DNA of 64,000 nt, taken from positions 3,534,001 to 3,598,000 of the forward strand of contig NZ_CP026115.2 of the NCBI RefSeq assembly GCF_009883635.2, given 5' to 3'. This DNA is from Pseudomonas putida. GTDB lineage: Bacteria; Pseudomonadota; Gammaproteobacteria; Pseudomonadales; Pseudomonadaceae. The position numbers and the translations under genes are program-made. Numbering within the stretch: position 1 is the stretch's first letter; the number at the start of each line of letters is the position of its first letter. The notes under the pieces are model-generated. The model had not been told where the DNA came from. It saw only the letters and a list, made by a program, of their open reading frames with translations, and did no database searches. Positions 8,795 to 17,827 of this stretch are shown here, piece by piece.

Positions 8795-9729
8795 ACATCA
8801 CCCTGATCGTGCCGGTATTCAACGAGCAGGACACCCTGGAGCGCTTCTATGACGCGGTGCGCAGCGAACCGACGTTACGGGACGTGACGGTGGAAATCCT
8901 GTTCGTCAACGACGGCAGCAGCGATGCCAGCGAAGACATCTGCGCCGAGTTGGCAGCGCGGGACGAGTGGGTCACGGTGGTCAACTTTTCGCGCAATTTC
9001 GGCAAGGAGTCGGCGCTGTTCGCCGGCCTCGAATATGCCGAAGGCGATGCCGTGGTGCCGATCGATGTCGACATGCAAGACCCGGTCGACGTCATCGCGC
9101 AGATGATCGCGCTGTGGCGGGATGGCGCCGACGTGGTACTGGCCAAGCGTCGTAGCCGAGCCGCCGATACGCCCCTCAAGCGCTGGAGTGCGCGCTTCTA
9201 CTACCGCCTGCACAATCGCATCGCCTCGACCCATATCGAAGAGAACGTCGGCGATTTCCGCCTGCTCGACCGCAAGGTGGTGGCTGCGATCCGCCAGTTG
9301 CCCGAGCAGCAGCTGTTCATGAAGGGCGTGCTGTCGTGGGTGGGTTTTCGCACCGCGATCGTCGAATACGACCGGCCGGAGCGAGCGGCGGGCAACAGCA
9401 AGTTCAGCTTCTGGCGGTTGTGGAACCTGGCACTGGACGGCATCACCTCGTTCAGCACCGTGCCGCTGCGGCTGTGGAGCTACGTGGGCGCAGGGGTGTC
9501 GTTGTTCGCCTTTGCCTTTGCGGTGTACATGCTGGTCGACAAGATGCTGCATGGCAATGATGTGCCGGGGTATCCCTCGATGATGACGGCGATCCTGTTC
9601 CTGGGTGGGGTGCAGTTGATCGGCATCGGGATATTGGGGGAGTACGTCGGGCGGATTTACCAGGAGACCAAGCATCGGCCGCGGTATGTGGTGCGCAAGG
9701 TGCTGGGCAGGCGGCGGCAGCCTAGATGA
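8791..9729 (+). CDS. GtrB-like bactoprenol glucosyltransferase (GT2)
   Basis: A 312-residue protein. The N-terminal ~230 residues are a family-2 glycosyltransferase (ITLIVPVFNEQDTLERFYD; FVNDGSSD; VVPIDVDMQDP as the DXD-containing region). Two C-terminal membrane helices (near 235-260 and 270-290) end in GEYVGRIYQETKHRPRYVV, a GtrB/DPM1-like hallmark. It makes undecaprenyl-phosphate-glucose from UDP-glucose on the cytoplasmic face. ATG 8791 was chosen because the GT2 fold begins there and it overlaps the gtrA stop. Confidence 0.9.
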   Translation: MNITLIVPVFNEQDTLERFYDAVRSEPTLRDVTVEILFVNDGSSDASEDICAELAARDEWVTVVNFSRNFGKESALFAGLEYAEGDAVVPIDVDMQDPVDVIAQMIALWRDGADVVLAKRRSRAADTPLKRWSARFYYRLHNRIASTHIEENVGDFRLLDRKVVAAIRQLPEQQLFMKGVLSWVGFRTAIVEYDRPERAAGNSKFSFWRLWNLALDGITSFSTVPLRLWSYVGAGVSLFAFAFAVYMLVDKMLHGNDVPGYPSMMTAILFLGGVQLIGIGILGEYVGRIYQETKHRPRYVVRKVLGRRRQPR

Positions 9730-9740
9730 AATGAATTGCT

Positions 9741-9828
9741 TGTACCGGCCTCTTCGCGGCTGAAGCCGCTCCTACAGGTATTGCGCGGTCCTTGTAGGAG
9801 CGGCTTCAGCCGCGAAGAGGCCGGTACA
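9741..9828. repeat. REP doublet (second sequence class)
   Basis: Inward-facing copies of CGGCTGAAGCCGCTCCTACA bracketed by TGTACCGGCC and GGCCGGTACA. The arms are nearly perfect over about 38 bp. The core differs from the 4837 element (GGCTGAAGCC instead of GGACAAGCCC). It lies between the convergent gtrB and 2-hydroxyacid dehydrogenase genes. Confidence 0.9.
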
Positions 9829-9843
9829 GGCGCTAGAGAACTT

Positions 9844-10818
9844 TCAACCTTTCCAAACCTGTGGATTCACCAGATCCCGCGGCCGTTCACCCAGCAACGC
9901 CGCCCGCAGGTTCTCCATCGCCCGGTTGGCCATCGCCTCACGGGTTTCGGCAGTCGCCGAACCAATGTGCGGCAAGGTCAGCGCATTGGGCAACTGGAAC
10001 AGCGGCGACTCGCTCAGCGGCTCCTTCTCATACACATCCAGGCCGGCGCCGCGAATAGTGCCGTTCTGCAGCGCCTCGATCAGCGCCGCCTCGTCGACCA
10101 CCGGGCCACGGGCGATGTTGATCAGGAACGCGCTCGGTTTCATCAGCTTCAGTTCACGGGCGCCGATCAGCTTGCGCGTGGCGTCGGACAGCGGCACCAC
10201 CAGGCAGACGAAGTCGGCCTCGGCCAGCAGCTGCTCGAGGCTGCGATACTGGGCGCCCAGTTCCTGTTCCAGCGCAGCCTTGCGGCTGTTGCCGGCATAC
10301 AGGATCGACATGTTGAAGCCGAAGCGGCCACGGCGGGCGATGGCGGCGCCGATATTGCCCAGGCCGACGATGCCCAGCGTCTTGCCATGCACATCGCTAC
10401 CGAAGTGCGACGGGGCGACCGTGGCCTGCCAGTTGCCGGCCTTGGTCCAGGCGTCGAGCTCGGCGGTACGGCGGGCACAGCCCATGATCAGCGAGAAGCC
10501 CAGGTCGGCGGTGCTTTCGGTGAGCACGTCAGGGGTGTTGGTCAGGGCGATGCCGCGCTCGTTGAAATAGTCGACGTCGTAGTTGTCGAAGCCTACCGAG
10601 ACGCTGGAAACCACTTCGAGCTTGCCCGCGCCTTCCAGCTGCGCGCGGCCGAGCTTGCGGCCGGCGCCGATCAGCCCGTGGGCCTCGGGCAGGGCTTCAT
10701 TGAACTGGGCACTGATATCGCCGAGCTTGGGGTTCGGCACGATCACGTTGAAGTCTTGCTGCAGGCGCTCGGCCATGGCCGGGGTGATGCGGCTGAAGGC
10801 CAGGACGGTCTTTTTCAT
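9844..10818 (-). CDS. ghrB: D-2-hydroxyacid dehydrogenase (GhrB-like glyoxylate/hydroxypyruvate/2-ketoaldonate reductase)
   Basis: A 324-residue NAD(P)-dependent reductase. The Rossmann motif is GLGNIGAAIA (about 152-161). The catalytic set is Arg237 in ARGPVVDE, the Glu of DVYEKEP (261-267) and His284 in LPHIGSA. The length and the SVSVGFDNYDVDYFNERGI signature fit GhrB/TkrA enzymes, which reduce glyoxylate, hydroxypyruvate or 2-ketogluconate in the cytoplasm. It is monocistronic, next to a LysR gene in the same orientation 80 bp upstream. Substrate preference cannot be settled from sequence. Confidence 0.85.
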   Translation of the reverse strand: MKKTVLAFSRITPAMAERLQQDFNVIVPNPKLGDISAQFNEALPEAHGLIGAGRKLGRAQLEGAGKLEVVSSVSVGFDNYDVDYFNERGIALTNTPDVLTESTADLGFSLIMGCARRTAELDAWTKAGNWQATVAPSHFGSDVHGKTLGIVGLGNIGAAIARRGRFGFNMSILYAGNSRKAALEQELGAQYRSLEQLLAEADFVCLVVPLSDATRKLIGARELKLMKPSAFLINIARGPVVDEAALIEALQNGTIRGAGLDVYEKEPLSESPLFQLPNALTLPHIGSATAETREAMANRAMENLRAALLGERPRDLVNPQVWKG

Positions 10819-10898
10819 CGGGCAACTTCTCAGGGCGGTGGCTGGGGTTGATTGGTTAGCAACCTACCATTGTCCACCGCCGCCGTGCAGCAGCTTTT

Positions 10899-11846
10899 TC
10901 AGTTGGCGATCAGCAATTCATGGGTTTTCAGGTCGGCTTCATGGGCCGCCAGAATTTCCGGCAGCGAGTTGCGCAGGTACTCGACCCAGGTCTTGATCTT
11001 GGCATCCAGGTACTGGCGCGAAGGGTAGATGGCATACAGGTTCAGCTCCTGCAACCGGTACTCCGGCATCACCCGGACCAGGCTGCCGTCACGCAAGCCA
11101 TCGATGACCGAGTAGATCGGCAGCACACCCATACCCATGCCGCTGCGGATCGCGGTTTTCATCGCATCCGCCGAGTTGACCTGGAACGGCGAGCTGGTGA
11201 TGTTCACCAGTTCCTGGCCTTCCGGGCCATCGAACAGCCATTTTTCCAGCGGGATCACCGGGCTGACCATGCGCAGGCAGGAATGCTGGAGCAGGTCGAC
11301 CGGCTTGTGTGCAAAACCGTGCTTGGCCACGTACTCGGGCGAGGCGCAGACAATGCTGTAGGTGATGCCCAGGCGCTGCGAGACGAAGCCGGAGTCCGGC
11401 AGTTCGGTGGCCAGCACGATGGACACGTCATAGCCCTCATCGAGCAGGTCGGGCACGCGGTTGGCCATGGTCAGGTCGAAGGTCACGTCCGGGTGCGACT
11501 CGCGGTAACGGGCGATGGCATCGACCACGAAGTGCTGACCGACCCCGGTCATCGAATGCACCTTCAGTTGGCCGGCAGGCCGGGCATGGGCATCGCTGGC
11601 TTCGGCTTCGGCTTCTTCGACGTAGGTGAGGATCTGTTCACAGCGCATCAGGTAACGCTTGCCCGCTTCGGTCAGGGCTATGCGCCGGGTGGTGCGGTTG
11701 AGCAGCCGGGTTTGCAGATGGGCTTCCAGGTTGGAGACCGCCCGCGACACGTTCGCGGTGGTCGTATCCAGTTGCGCCGCGGCAGCGGTAAAACTGCCTA
11801 GCTGGGCTACGCAACTGAAAGCACGCATGTTTTGCAGGGTGTCCAT
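10899..11846 (-). CDS. LysR-family regulator (CrgA/AaeR-like)
   Basis: A 315-residue LTTR. The winged helix-turn-helix spans 1-60 (MRAFSCVAQLGSFTAAAAQL) and the substrate-binding domain about 90-295. It is divergent from the aae-like efflux operon, whose first gene starts 180 bp away. That arrangement matches aaeR/aaeXAB, so it is the likely regulator of that operon. The co-directional ghrB-like gene downstream could also be a target. The effector, probably an aromatic acid, is an inference from the AaeAB family. Confidence 0.85.
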   Translation of the reverse strand: MDTLQNMRAFSCVAQLGSFTAAAAQLDTTTANVSRAVSNLEAHLQTRLLNRTTRRIALTEAGKRYLMRCEQILTYVEEAEAEASDAHARPAGQLKVHSMTGVGQHFVVDAIARYRESHPDVTFDLTMANRVPDLLDEGYDVSIVLATELPDSGFVSQRLGITYSIVCASPEYVAKHGFAHKPVDLLQHSCLRMVSPVIPLEKWLFDGPEGQELVNITSSPFQVNSADAMKTAIRSGMGMGVLPIYSVIDGLRDGSLVRVMPEYRLQELNLYAIYPSRQYLDAKIKTWVEYLRNSLPEILAAHEADLKTHELLIAN

Positions 11847-12026
11847 GGGTCACTCTCAAGGTAGAGGACAAAATTGTGTCACGAAGTAACGCGAATGTGC
11901 GTTCGACCAAAGCCGGATTATCGCTGTTTCGGTAACAAAGATTCGCAGGAATATGCGCTTATCGCCAGTGCGGCGGCCCCCTAGAATTGCCCGGCCCCTC
12001 CACCTCTTCCTCGGGAAATCGCAGCT

Positions 12027-13556
12027 GTGCCGCGTCGCATCATCAGAGCGCTTCAAGTGTTCAGTGCCTGTGCCCTTAGTCTCACCTTGAGCGGCTGTAT
12101 CGGAACCTGGGGTATCGCCCCGCAAAGCAAGACCCTGCAAGCCAATACCTTGACCACCGACGCGGCCATTCGCGAAGCGGCCAGCGACGCGCACTGGCCT
12201 GACCAGCGCTGGTGGCAGGCCTATGGCGACCCACAACTCGACCGCTGGATCGACCTTGCCGTGGCCGGTAGCCCGAGCCTGGCCATGGCGGCGGCGCGCG
12301 TGCGTGAAGCCAAGGCCATGGCCGGTGTGGTCGAGTCGGCGGAAAAGCTCCAGGTCAATGGTGACGCCACGCTCAAGCGGCACAACTGGCCCGAGGATCA
12401 GTTCTACGGCCCCGGCGCGCTGTCGGGCGCCAACACCTGGGACAATAACGCCGCCTTCGGCTTCAGCTACGCGCTGGACCTGTGGGGCCGCGAACGCAAC
12501 GCCAGCGAGCAGGCGGTGGACCAGGCGCACATGAGCGTGGCCGAGGCCCGCCAGGCACAGCTGGAACTGCAGAACAACGTGGTGCGTGCCTACATTCAGC
12601 TGAGCCTGCATTTCGCTCAGCGCGACATCGTCAAGGCCGAGCTCGAACAGCAGGAGCAGATCCTGGCCCTGGCCAAGCGCCGCCTGGACGGCGGCATCGG
12701 CACCCACTTCGAAGTCAGCCAGGCCGAGGCACCGCTGCCGGAAACCCATCGCCAGCTCGACAGCCTCGATGAGGAAATCGCCCTGACCCGCAACCAGCTG
12801 GCGGCGCTGGCCGGTAAAGGCCCAGGGGAGGGCGCGCAGTTGCAACGGCCGACCCTGGCCCTCGCGGCCCCTCTGAAACTACCTTCGAACCTGCCGGCCG
12901 AACTGGTCGGCCAGCGCCCGGACGTGGTCGCCAGCCGCTGGCAGGTCGCCGCCCAGGCCCGTGGCATCGATGTCGCCCATGCCGGTTTCTTCCCCAACGT
13001 AGACCTGGTCGGCAGCCTCGGCTTCATGGCCACTGGCGGCGGCCCACTGGAGTTCCTGACCGGGCGCAAGTTCAACTACAACGTCGGCCCGGCGATCAGC
13101 CTGCCGATCTTCGACGGCGGCCGCCTGCGCTCGCAACTGGGCGTTGCCTCGGCGGGTTATGACGTGGCCGTGGCGCGCTACAACCAGACCGTGGTCGGTG
13201 CGCTGAAGAACATTTCCGACCAGCTGATCCGCCGTGAATCGATGAAGGAACAGTCGCACTTCGCCGCCGAGTCGGTGGCCGCTGCGCAGAAGACTTACGA
13301 CATTGCCACGGTGGCCTTCCAGCGCGGCCTGACCGACTACCTCAACGTGCTCAATGCGCAGACCCTGCTGTTCCGCCAACAACAGGTGCAGCAGCAGGTG
13401 CAGGCTGCACGCCTGATCGCCCATGCCGAGCTGGTCACCGCCCTGGGCGGCGGCCTGCAGGCTGGCCAGGACGTGCCGAAGGAAGAACGCCAGGCCGCGC
13501 CGAAAACCCCGGCCACTCTGGCCATTTTCGACAAGAAGCCGGATAACGCCGAATGA
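12027..13556 (+). CDS. Outer-membrane efflux lipoprotein (NodT/OprM type)
   Basis: A 509-residue protein beginning with GTG. It has a lipoprotein signal ending in LTLSGC (Cys23) and two OEP repeats (about 55-260 and 280-470). These are rich in coiled-coil helices, with the typical LPSNLPAELVGQRPDVVASR linker. A charged tail follows (KEERQAAPKTP). Its stop overlaps the ATG of the FUSC gene (ATGA). It should supply the outer-membrane channel for the FUSC/HlyD pair downstream, a component E. coli aaeAB does not carry in its operon. Confidence 0.88.
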   Translation: MPRRIIRALQVFSACALSLTLSGCIGTWGIAPQSKTLQANTLTTDAAIREAASDAHWPDQRWWQAYGDPQLDRWIDLAVAGSPSLAMAAARVREAKAMAGVVESAEKLQVNGDATLKRHNWPEDQFYGPGALSGANTWDNNAAFGFSYALDLWGRERNASEQAVDQAHMSVAEARQAQLELQNNVVRAYIQLSLHFAQRDIVKAELEQQEQILALAKRRLDGGIGTHFEVSQAEAPLPETHRQLDSLDEEIALTRNQLAALAGKGPGEGAQLQRPTLALAAPLKLPSNLPAELVGQRPDVVASRWQVAAQARGIDVAHAGFFPNVDLVGSLGFMATGGGPLEFLTGRKFNYNVGPAISLPIFDGGRLRSQLGVASAGYDVAVARYNQTVVGALKNISDQLIRRESMKEQSHFAAESVAAAQKTYDIATVAFQRGLTDYLNVLNAQTLLFRQQQVQQQVQAARLIAHAELVTALGGGLQAGQDVPKEERQAAPKTPATLAIFDKKPDNAE

Positions 13557-15730
13557 GCACTTCCAGTTTGCCCGTGCGCTGGCTGCAGAGCCTCGAATGG
13601 CGCCGGGGCTTCTTCGCCTGGGCGCGCACCGACGGGGTGACCTGGGTGTACATCTTCAAGGTGCTGGCGGCCGCGTTCATCACCCTGTGGCTGGCCATGC
13701 GCCTGGAGCTGCCGCAACCGCGCACGGCGATGATCACCGTGTTCATCGTCATGCAGCCGCAGAGCGGCCATGTGTTCGCCAAGAGTTTCTACCGGGTGCT
13801 CGGCACGCTGGCCGGCTCGGCGATGATGGTCGCGCTGATTGCCATCTTCCCGCAGAACACCGAACTGTTCCTGCCCAGCCTGGCGGTGTGGGTTGGCCTG
13901 TGCTCGGCCGGCGCCATGCGCTACCGCACCTTCCGCGCCTATGGCTTCGTGCTCGCTGGCTACACCGCGGCGATGATCGGCCTGCCCGTGCTGCAGCACC
14001 CGGACCAGGCGTTCATGGCGGCCGTGTGGCGGGTGCTGGAAATCGCCCTGGGCATCCTGGTGTCGACCTTCGTCAGCGCCGCGATCCTGCCGCAGTCGGC
14101 CAGTGCCGCCATGCGCAACGCCCTGTACCAGCGCTTCGGCGTATTTGCCGGGGTGGTGGTGGAAGCCTTGCGCGGCGATAGCCAGCGCGACCGCTTCGAG
14201 ACCAGCAACGTGCGCTTCGTCGCCGAGGCGGTGGGGTTGGAAAGCCTGCGTAACGTCACCGCCTTCGAGGACCCGCACATGCGCCGCCGCTCTGGCCGCC
14301 TGGTGCGCATGAACAGCGAGTTCATGGCCATCACCACGCGCTTCAACGCCCTGCACCGCCTGCTGGAGCGCCTGCGCGCCCGCGGCCCGCTGCAGATCGT
14401 CGGCGCCATCGAACCGGGCCTGAACACCTTGGTGGAGCTGCTGCAGCCCTATGTCGGCCGGGCCCTGACCGATGCCGATGCGCTGCGCCTGACCTTGGAA
14501 CTGGCGGCCTACAAGGAAGGCCTGCAGGCGCAGGTACGTGGCCTGCGCGCCGAGTATGTGGCAACCCAGCCCAGCGAATCCGACCTGCTCGACTTCCACA
14601 CCGCGTTCGAGCTGCTCTACCGCTTCGTTGACGAGATGTACAGTTACGCCGAAACCCACGCCTCGCTGGCCGCGCACAAGCACGAGCGCGAGCAGTGGGA
14701 CGAACCCTACGTGGCGCAGACCAGCTGGCTGGTTTCGCTGGCCGCCGGTGTGCGCGCTTCGGCGGTGCTGTTGCTGCTGGGCAGCTACTGGTTGATGAGC
14801 GACTGGCCCAGCGGCGCCATGATGACCCTCATCGCCACTGTCACCGTTGGCCTCTCGGCCGCTTCGCCGAACCCCAAGCGCATGTCGTTCCAGATGGCCT
14901 GTGGCACGGCGATCGGGGCTTTCATCGGCTTCTTCGAAACCTTTTTCGTATTCCCCTGGATCGACGGCTTCCCGCTGCTGTGCATGGTCCTGGCGCCGGT
15001 GTTCGTGCTCGGTGCGTTCCTCTCGTCTCGGCCCGCGTACGCCGGTTACGGTATCGGCCTGCTGGTATTCTTCGCCATCGGCTCGGTGCCGAACAACCTG
15101 ACCGTCTACGACCCGTACAGCTTCATCAACGACTACATCGGCATGGTCATCGGCATGTTCGTCTGCGCTGCGGCGGGGGCGATCATCCTGCCGCCGAACA
15201 GCCGCTGGCTGTGGAGCCGCCTGGAGCAGGAGCTGCGCGGGCAGGTGCTGTTTGCCATCAGCGGGCGCCTGCGTGGCCTCGGCTCGGCCTTCGAAAGCCG
15301 CACCCGCGACCTGTTGCACCAGGCCTATGGCCTGGCTGCCGGCAAGCCGCAGGTACAAAGCCAATTGATGGGCTGGATGTTCACCGTGCTGGAAATCGGC
15401 CACGCGATCATCGAACTGCGCAAGGAGCAGGCGCGCGCGCCGATCCACCCGGCCTACGCCGAGTCGCAGCCGTGGCGCCAGGCCATTCGTGTCATGGGCC
15501 GCGCTTTGGCCCGCCTGTTCCTGCAGCCCAGCGCCAGTAACCACGAACGTGCCCTGATCGCGGTGGACCACGCCATCGCTCGCGTGCAGGCCACCGACGA
15601 ACCCTTCGCCCGGCACTTCGACACCTCGGTGCTGCGCCGGGCGCAAAGCTACCTGCACTTCATCCGATCTTCACTGCTGGACCCACAGTCGCCCCTGGCC
15701 CCGGCGAAAGGACTGAATCATGCCCCGTGA
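13553..15730 (+). CDS. FUSC-family inner-membrane efflux protein (AaeB-like)
   Basis: A 725-residue protein with two blocks of membrane helices (about 30-180 and 395-540), each followed by a cytoplasmic domain, the layout of AaeB/FUSC transporters. AaeB-type proteins export p-hydroxybenzoate and other aromatic carboxylates. The start overlaps the upstream channel gene and the stop overlaps the DUF1656 gene by 11 bp, so the four genes 12027-16791 form one operon. Confidence 0.88.
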   Translation: MSTSSLPVRWLQSLEWRRGFFAWARTDGVTWVYIFKVLAAAFITLWLAMRLELPQPRTAMITVFIVMQPQSGHVFAKSFYRVLGTLAGSAMMVALIAIFPQNTELFLPSLAVWVGLCSAGAMRYRTFRAYGFVLAGYTAAMIGLPVLQHPDQAFMAAVWRVLEIALGILVSTFVSAAILPQSASAAMRNALYQRFGVFAGVVVEALRGDSQRDRFETSNVRFVAEAVGLESLRNVTAFEDPHMRRRSGRLVRMNSEFMAITTRFNALHRLLERLRARGPLQIVGAIEPGLNTLVELLQPYVGRALTDADALRLTLELAAYKEGLQAQVRGLRAEYVATQPSESDLLDFHTAFELLYRFVDEMYSYAETHASLAAHKHEREQWDEPYVAQTSWLVSLAAGVRASAVLLLLGSYWLMSDWPSGAMMTLIATVTVGLSAASPNPKRMSFQMACGTAIGAFIGFFETFFVFPWIDGFPLLCMVLAPVFVLGAFLSSRPAYAGYGIGLLVFFAIGSVPNNLTVYDPYSFINDYIGMVIGMFVCAAAGAIILPPNSRWLWSRLEQELRGQVLFAISGRLRGLGSAFESRTRDLLHQAYGLAAGKPQVQSQLMGWMFTVLEIGHAIIELRKEQARAPIHPAYAESQPWRQAIRVMGRALARLFLQPSASNHERALIAVDHAIARVQATDEPFARHFDTSVLRRAQSYLHFIRSSLLDPQSPLAPAKGLNHAP

Positions 15731-15920
15731 AATCGCCTTCCATGGCGTGTACATGCCCACCATGACCCTGATGTTCCTGTTCGCCCTGGGCCTGGCCTGG
15801 GGCCTGGACCGGTTCATCGCCAGCCATGATGGCTACCGCTTCTTCTGGCACCCGGCGCTGCTGCGCCTGAGCCTGTTCGTCTGCCTGTTCGGCGCCTTGG
15901 CGCTGTCGCTCTACTGGTGA
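15720..15920 (+). CDS. DUF1656 (AaeX-like) small membrane protein
   Basis: A 66-residue, two-helix membrane protein (MPREIAFHGVYMPTMTLMFL start). The DUF1656/AaeX family nearly always sits between FUSC and HlyD genes, as here, and no reaction is known for it. It overlaps the FUSC gene by 11 bp, and the membrane-fusion gene begins 10 bp after its stop. Confidence 0.85.
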   Translation: MPREIAFHGVYMPTMTLMFLFALGLAWGLDRFIASHDGYRFFWHPALLRLSLFVCLFGALALSLYW

Positions 15921-15930
15921 GAATCCTTCG

Positions 15931-16791
15931 ATGAAAAAGTTCTTCAGCCTGATCGCCACCCTGCTGGTGCTGACCGCTGCCGTGGTGATCGGTCGCCAGT
16001 TGTGGTTGCACTACATGACCACGCCGTGGACCCGCGACGGCCGCGTGCGCGCCGACATCATCAACGTCGCCGCCGATGTGCCCGGCTATGTGGTGGACGT
16101 GCCGGTCAAGGACAACCAGCGAGTGAAGAAGGGCGACCTGCTGATCCAGATCGACCCTGAGCACTACCAGCTGGCGGTCGACCAGGCCAAGGCTCTGGTC
16201 GCCTCGCGCAAGGCCACCTGGGAAATGCGCAAGGTCAACGCCAAGCGCCGTGCCGACATGGACAACCTGGTGATCTCCAAGGAAAACCGCGACGACGCCA
16301 GCAACATCGCCAGCTCCGCCCTGGCCGACTACCAGCAGGCCCAGGCTGAACTGGCGTCGGCCGAGCTGAACCTCAAGCGCACCCATATCGTCGCTACGGT
16401 GGACGGTTACGTGACCAACCTGAACATCCACAAGGGCGACTATGCGCGTACCGGCGAAGCGGTGATGGCAGTGGTCGACGAGAACTCGTTCTGGGTGTAC
16501 GGCTTCTTCGAAGAGACCAAGTTGCCGCATGTGAAGGTCGGCGACCAGGCCGAGCTGCAGATGATGAGCGGCGAGCGTATCAAGGGGCATGTGGAGAGCA
16601 TCGCCCGCGGCATCTACGACCGCGACAACCCACAAAGCCGCGAGCTGATCGCCGATGTGAACCCGACCTTCAACTGGGTGCGCCTGGCGCAGCGGGTGCC
16701 GGTGCGGATTCACATCGATGAAGTGCCGGACGGGTTCCTGCTGGCGGCGGGGACGACCTGTACGGTGGTGGTGAAGCCGAGCAAGGAATGA
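15931..16791 (+). CDS. HlyD-family membrane-fusion protein (AaeA-like)
   Basis: A 286-residue protein. An N-terminal membrane anchor (about 5-27) is followed by a lipoyl/barrel-sandwich half-motif (GRVRADIINVAADVPGYVVD), a short coiled-coil hairpin and the second half (THIVATVDGYVTNLNIHKGD). It bridges the FUSC pump and the outer-membrane channel. It is last in the operon and converges with the yhaV-like toxin gene 6 bp away. Confidence 0.88.
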   Translation: MKKFFSLIATLLVLTAAVVIGRQLWLHYMTTPWTRDGRVRADIINVAADVPGYVVDVPVKDNQRVKKGDLLIQIDPEHYQLAVDQAKALVASRKATWEMRKVNAKRRADMDNLVISKENRDDASNIASSALADYQQAQAELASAELNLKRTHIVATVDGYVTNLNIHKGDYARTGEAVMAVVDENSFWVYGFFEETKLPHVKVGDQAELQMMSGERIKGHVESIARGIYDRDNPQSRELIADVNPTFNWVRLAQRVPVRIHIDEVPDGFLLAAGTTCTVVVKPSKE

Positions 16792-16797
16792 ATGCTG

Positions 16798-17280
16798 CTA
16801 TTCGGGCCTGAAATCCGCAGGTCCGGATTCCCGCAGCAATTGATCCCAATCGTCCGGAGGGTGGCCGGTTAGCAGCATCTTTTGAAAGACCTTGTAAGCG
16901 TTGTCGCTGCTGTCGTAGGCCCGCTTACAAGATTCGTCATTGACCCATGCCAGCACGATGATCCGGCTGGCAGCGTGGTAGCGAAAGAACAATCGGTATT
17001 GCTGGAAGAACTTCGCTCTGAACCAGTGCTTGTGATCACTACCCAGCGTTGCGCCCTGCCGGTACTCCGCCTTGGTTGGGTCTTGGGGGATCACATCAAA
17101 TGCCAAGCGTCTGATGGCCGCCAGCCGCTTGAAAGCATTCTTCTTCGTGTAACCCGCCGGGTCTTTCTGCATCTGAGCCTGAACTTGTGCGCTCAGCGCT
17201 TCCAGTCTGGCCAGGAACAGCGGGTGGGCAAAGACAGTCCATCCATGAATTACAAGCGGCTTCCTGTTCGCATCATTCAT
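16798..17280 (-). CDS. yhaV: YhaV-type toxin (RelE-superfamily ribonuclease)
   Basis: A 160-residue protein matching the YhaV toxin family in length and motifs: opening LVIHGWTVFAHPLFL, central KNAFKRLAAIRRLAFDVIPQDP, and RAKFFQQYRLFFRYH followed by VLAWVNDE. YhaV cleaves mRNA at the ribosome and is normally neutralised by PrlF, encoded just upstream with overlapping ends. Here only a 15-codon antitoxin tail remains upstream. The toxin frame itself is full length and shows no internal lesion. It may be inactive by point mutation, weakly expressed, or neutralised in trans. Confidence 0.85.
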   Translation of the reverse strand: MNDANRKPLVIHGWTVFAHPLFLARLEALSAQVQAQMQKDPAGYTKKNAFKRLAAIRRLAFDVIPQDPTKAEYRQGATLGSDHKHWFRAKFFQQYRLFFRYHAASRIIVLAWVNDESCKRAYDSSDNAYKVFQKMLLTGHPPDDWDQLLRESGPADFRPE

Positions 17281-17324
17281 TCATCTTCCGCCGACAGAGG
17301 TTGATCCAGGTCAATGCAATCGCA
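17277..17324 (-). pseudogene. Remnant of PrlF-like antitoxin (C-terminal tail only)
   Basis: Directly upstream of the toxin, and in the frame whose TGA overlaps the toxin ATG, the sequence reads CDCIDLDQPLSAEDE-stop. This resembles the acidic C-terminal end I recall for Pseudomonas PrlF antitoxins (DLDxPLSxEDE). Codon 17325-17327 just before it is a stop (TAA), and the universal stress gene ends 20 bp further upstream. The DNA-binding and toxin-binding parts of the antitoxin are therefore missing. Confidence 0.6.
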
Positions 17325-17344
17325 TTACCTGACTGATCAGCGGT

Positions 17345-17791
17345 TCAAGCGGCCCCCACCAACACCGGCACCTCAACTCGGTCAATCACCTTCGCGCTGA
17401 TCGACGGGTCCAGCAATCGCCCCAACCGCGACAGGTGGCGGTGGCCCATGATGATCAGCTCGCAATTAAGGTCTTGTGCCTTGGTGACAATCGCCTCGAC
17501 CGGCTGCCCGGCGACCATGCAGCCCTGGCTGCTGAAGCCGGCCTGTTGCAGTAACTGAACGGCTTCACCCACGGCGCGATCACCCAGGCGTTGCTCCTCG
17601 CAGGCGGCGGGGTATTCCTCCAGTTCCTCGGCGGTGTAGGGCGCAGGCTTGTCGTGCACGGCGAAGGTCGAGTCGATGGCAAGAAGCACGTGCAGTTCGT
17701 GTTCGCCGGGGCGGCAGTAGCGGCGGGCGAGGGTGAGCAGGGCCGTGGAGGCGGGTGAAGCATCGATGGCGATCAGGACGGGGCTGGGCAT
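17345..17791 (-). CDS. Universal stress protein (UspA family)
   Basis: A 148-residue Usp-fold protein: VLIAIDASPAS at the start of strand 1, and a nucleotide-binding-like C-terminal motif (IIMGHRHLSRLGRLLDPSISAKVI, then VPVLVG). ATG 17791 was chosen because the Usp fold begins right there; the longer frame upstream adds 20 residues reaching into REP-flanking DNA. Usp proteins bind ATP or respond to stress. It is co-directional with the orphan toxin. Confidence 0.85.
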   Translation of the reverse strand: MPSPVLIAIDASPASTALLTLARRYCRPGEHELHVLLAIDSTFAVHDKPAPYTAEELEEYPAACEEQRLGDRAVGEAVQLLQQAGFSSQGCMVAGQPVEAIVTKAQDLNCELIIMGHRHLSRLGRLLDPSISAKVIDRVEVPVLVGAA

Positions 17792-17827
17792 GCGGAATCC
17801 TAAGTTGAGGCTGGCTGATGTGCTTGC

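Noticed and set aside
13337-15658. 773-codon open frame on the minus strand opposite the FUSC gene
   Set aside because: Its product is a His/Gln/Arg-rich antisense translation with no domain and it lies wholly over a well-supported gene. Long antisense frames are expected at this G+C.
17281-17344. Intact but short antitoxin upstream of the YhaV-type toxin
   Set aside because: The only in-frame codons are 15 after a stop, without a start codon, far below the roughly 100 residues of PrlF.
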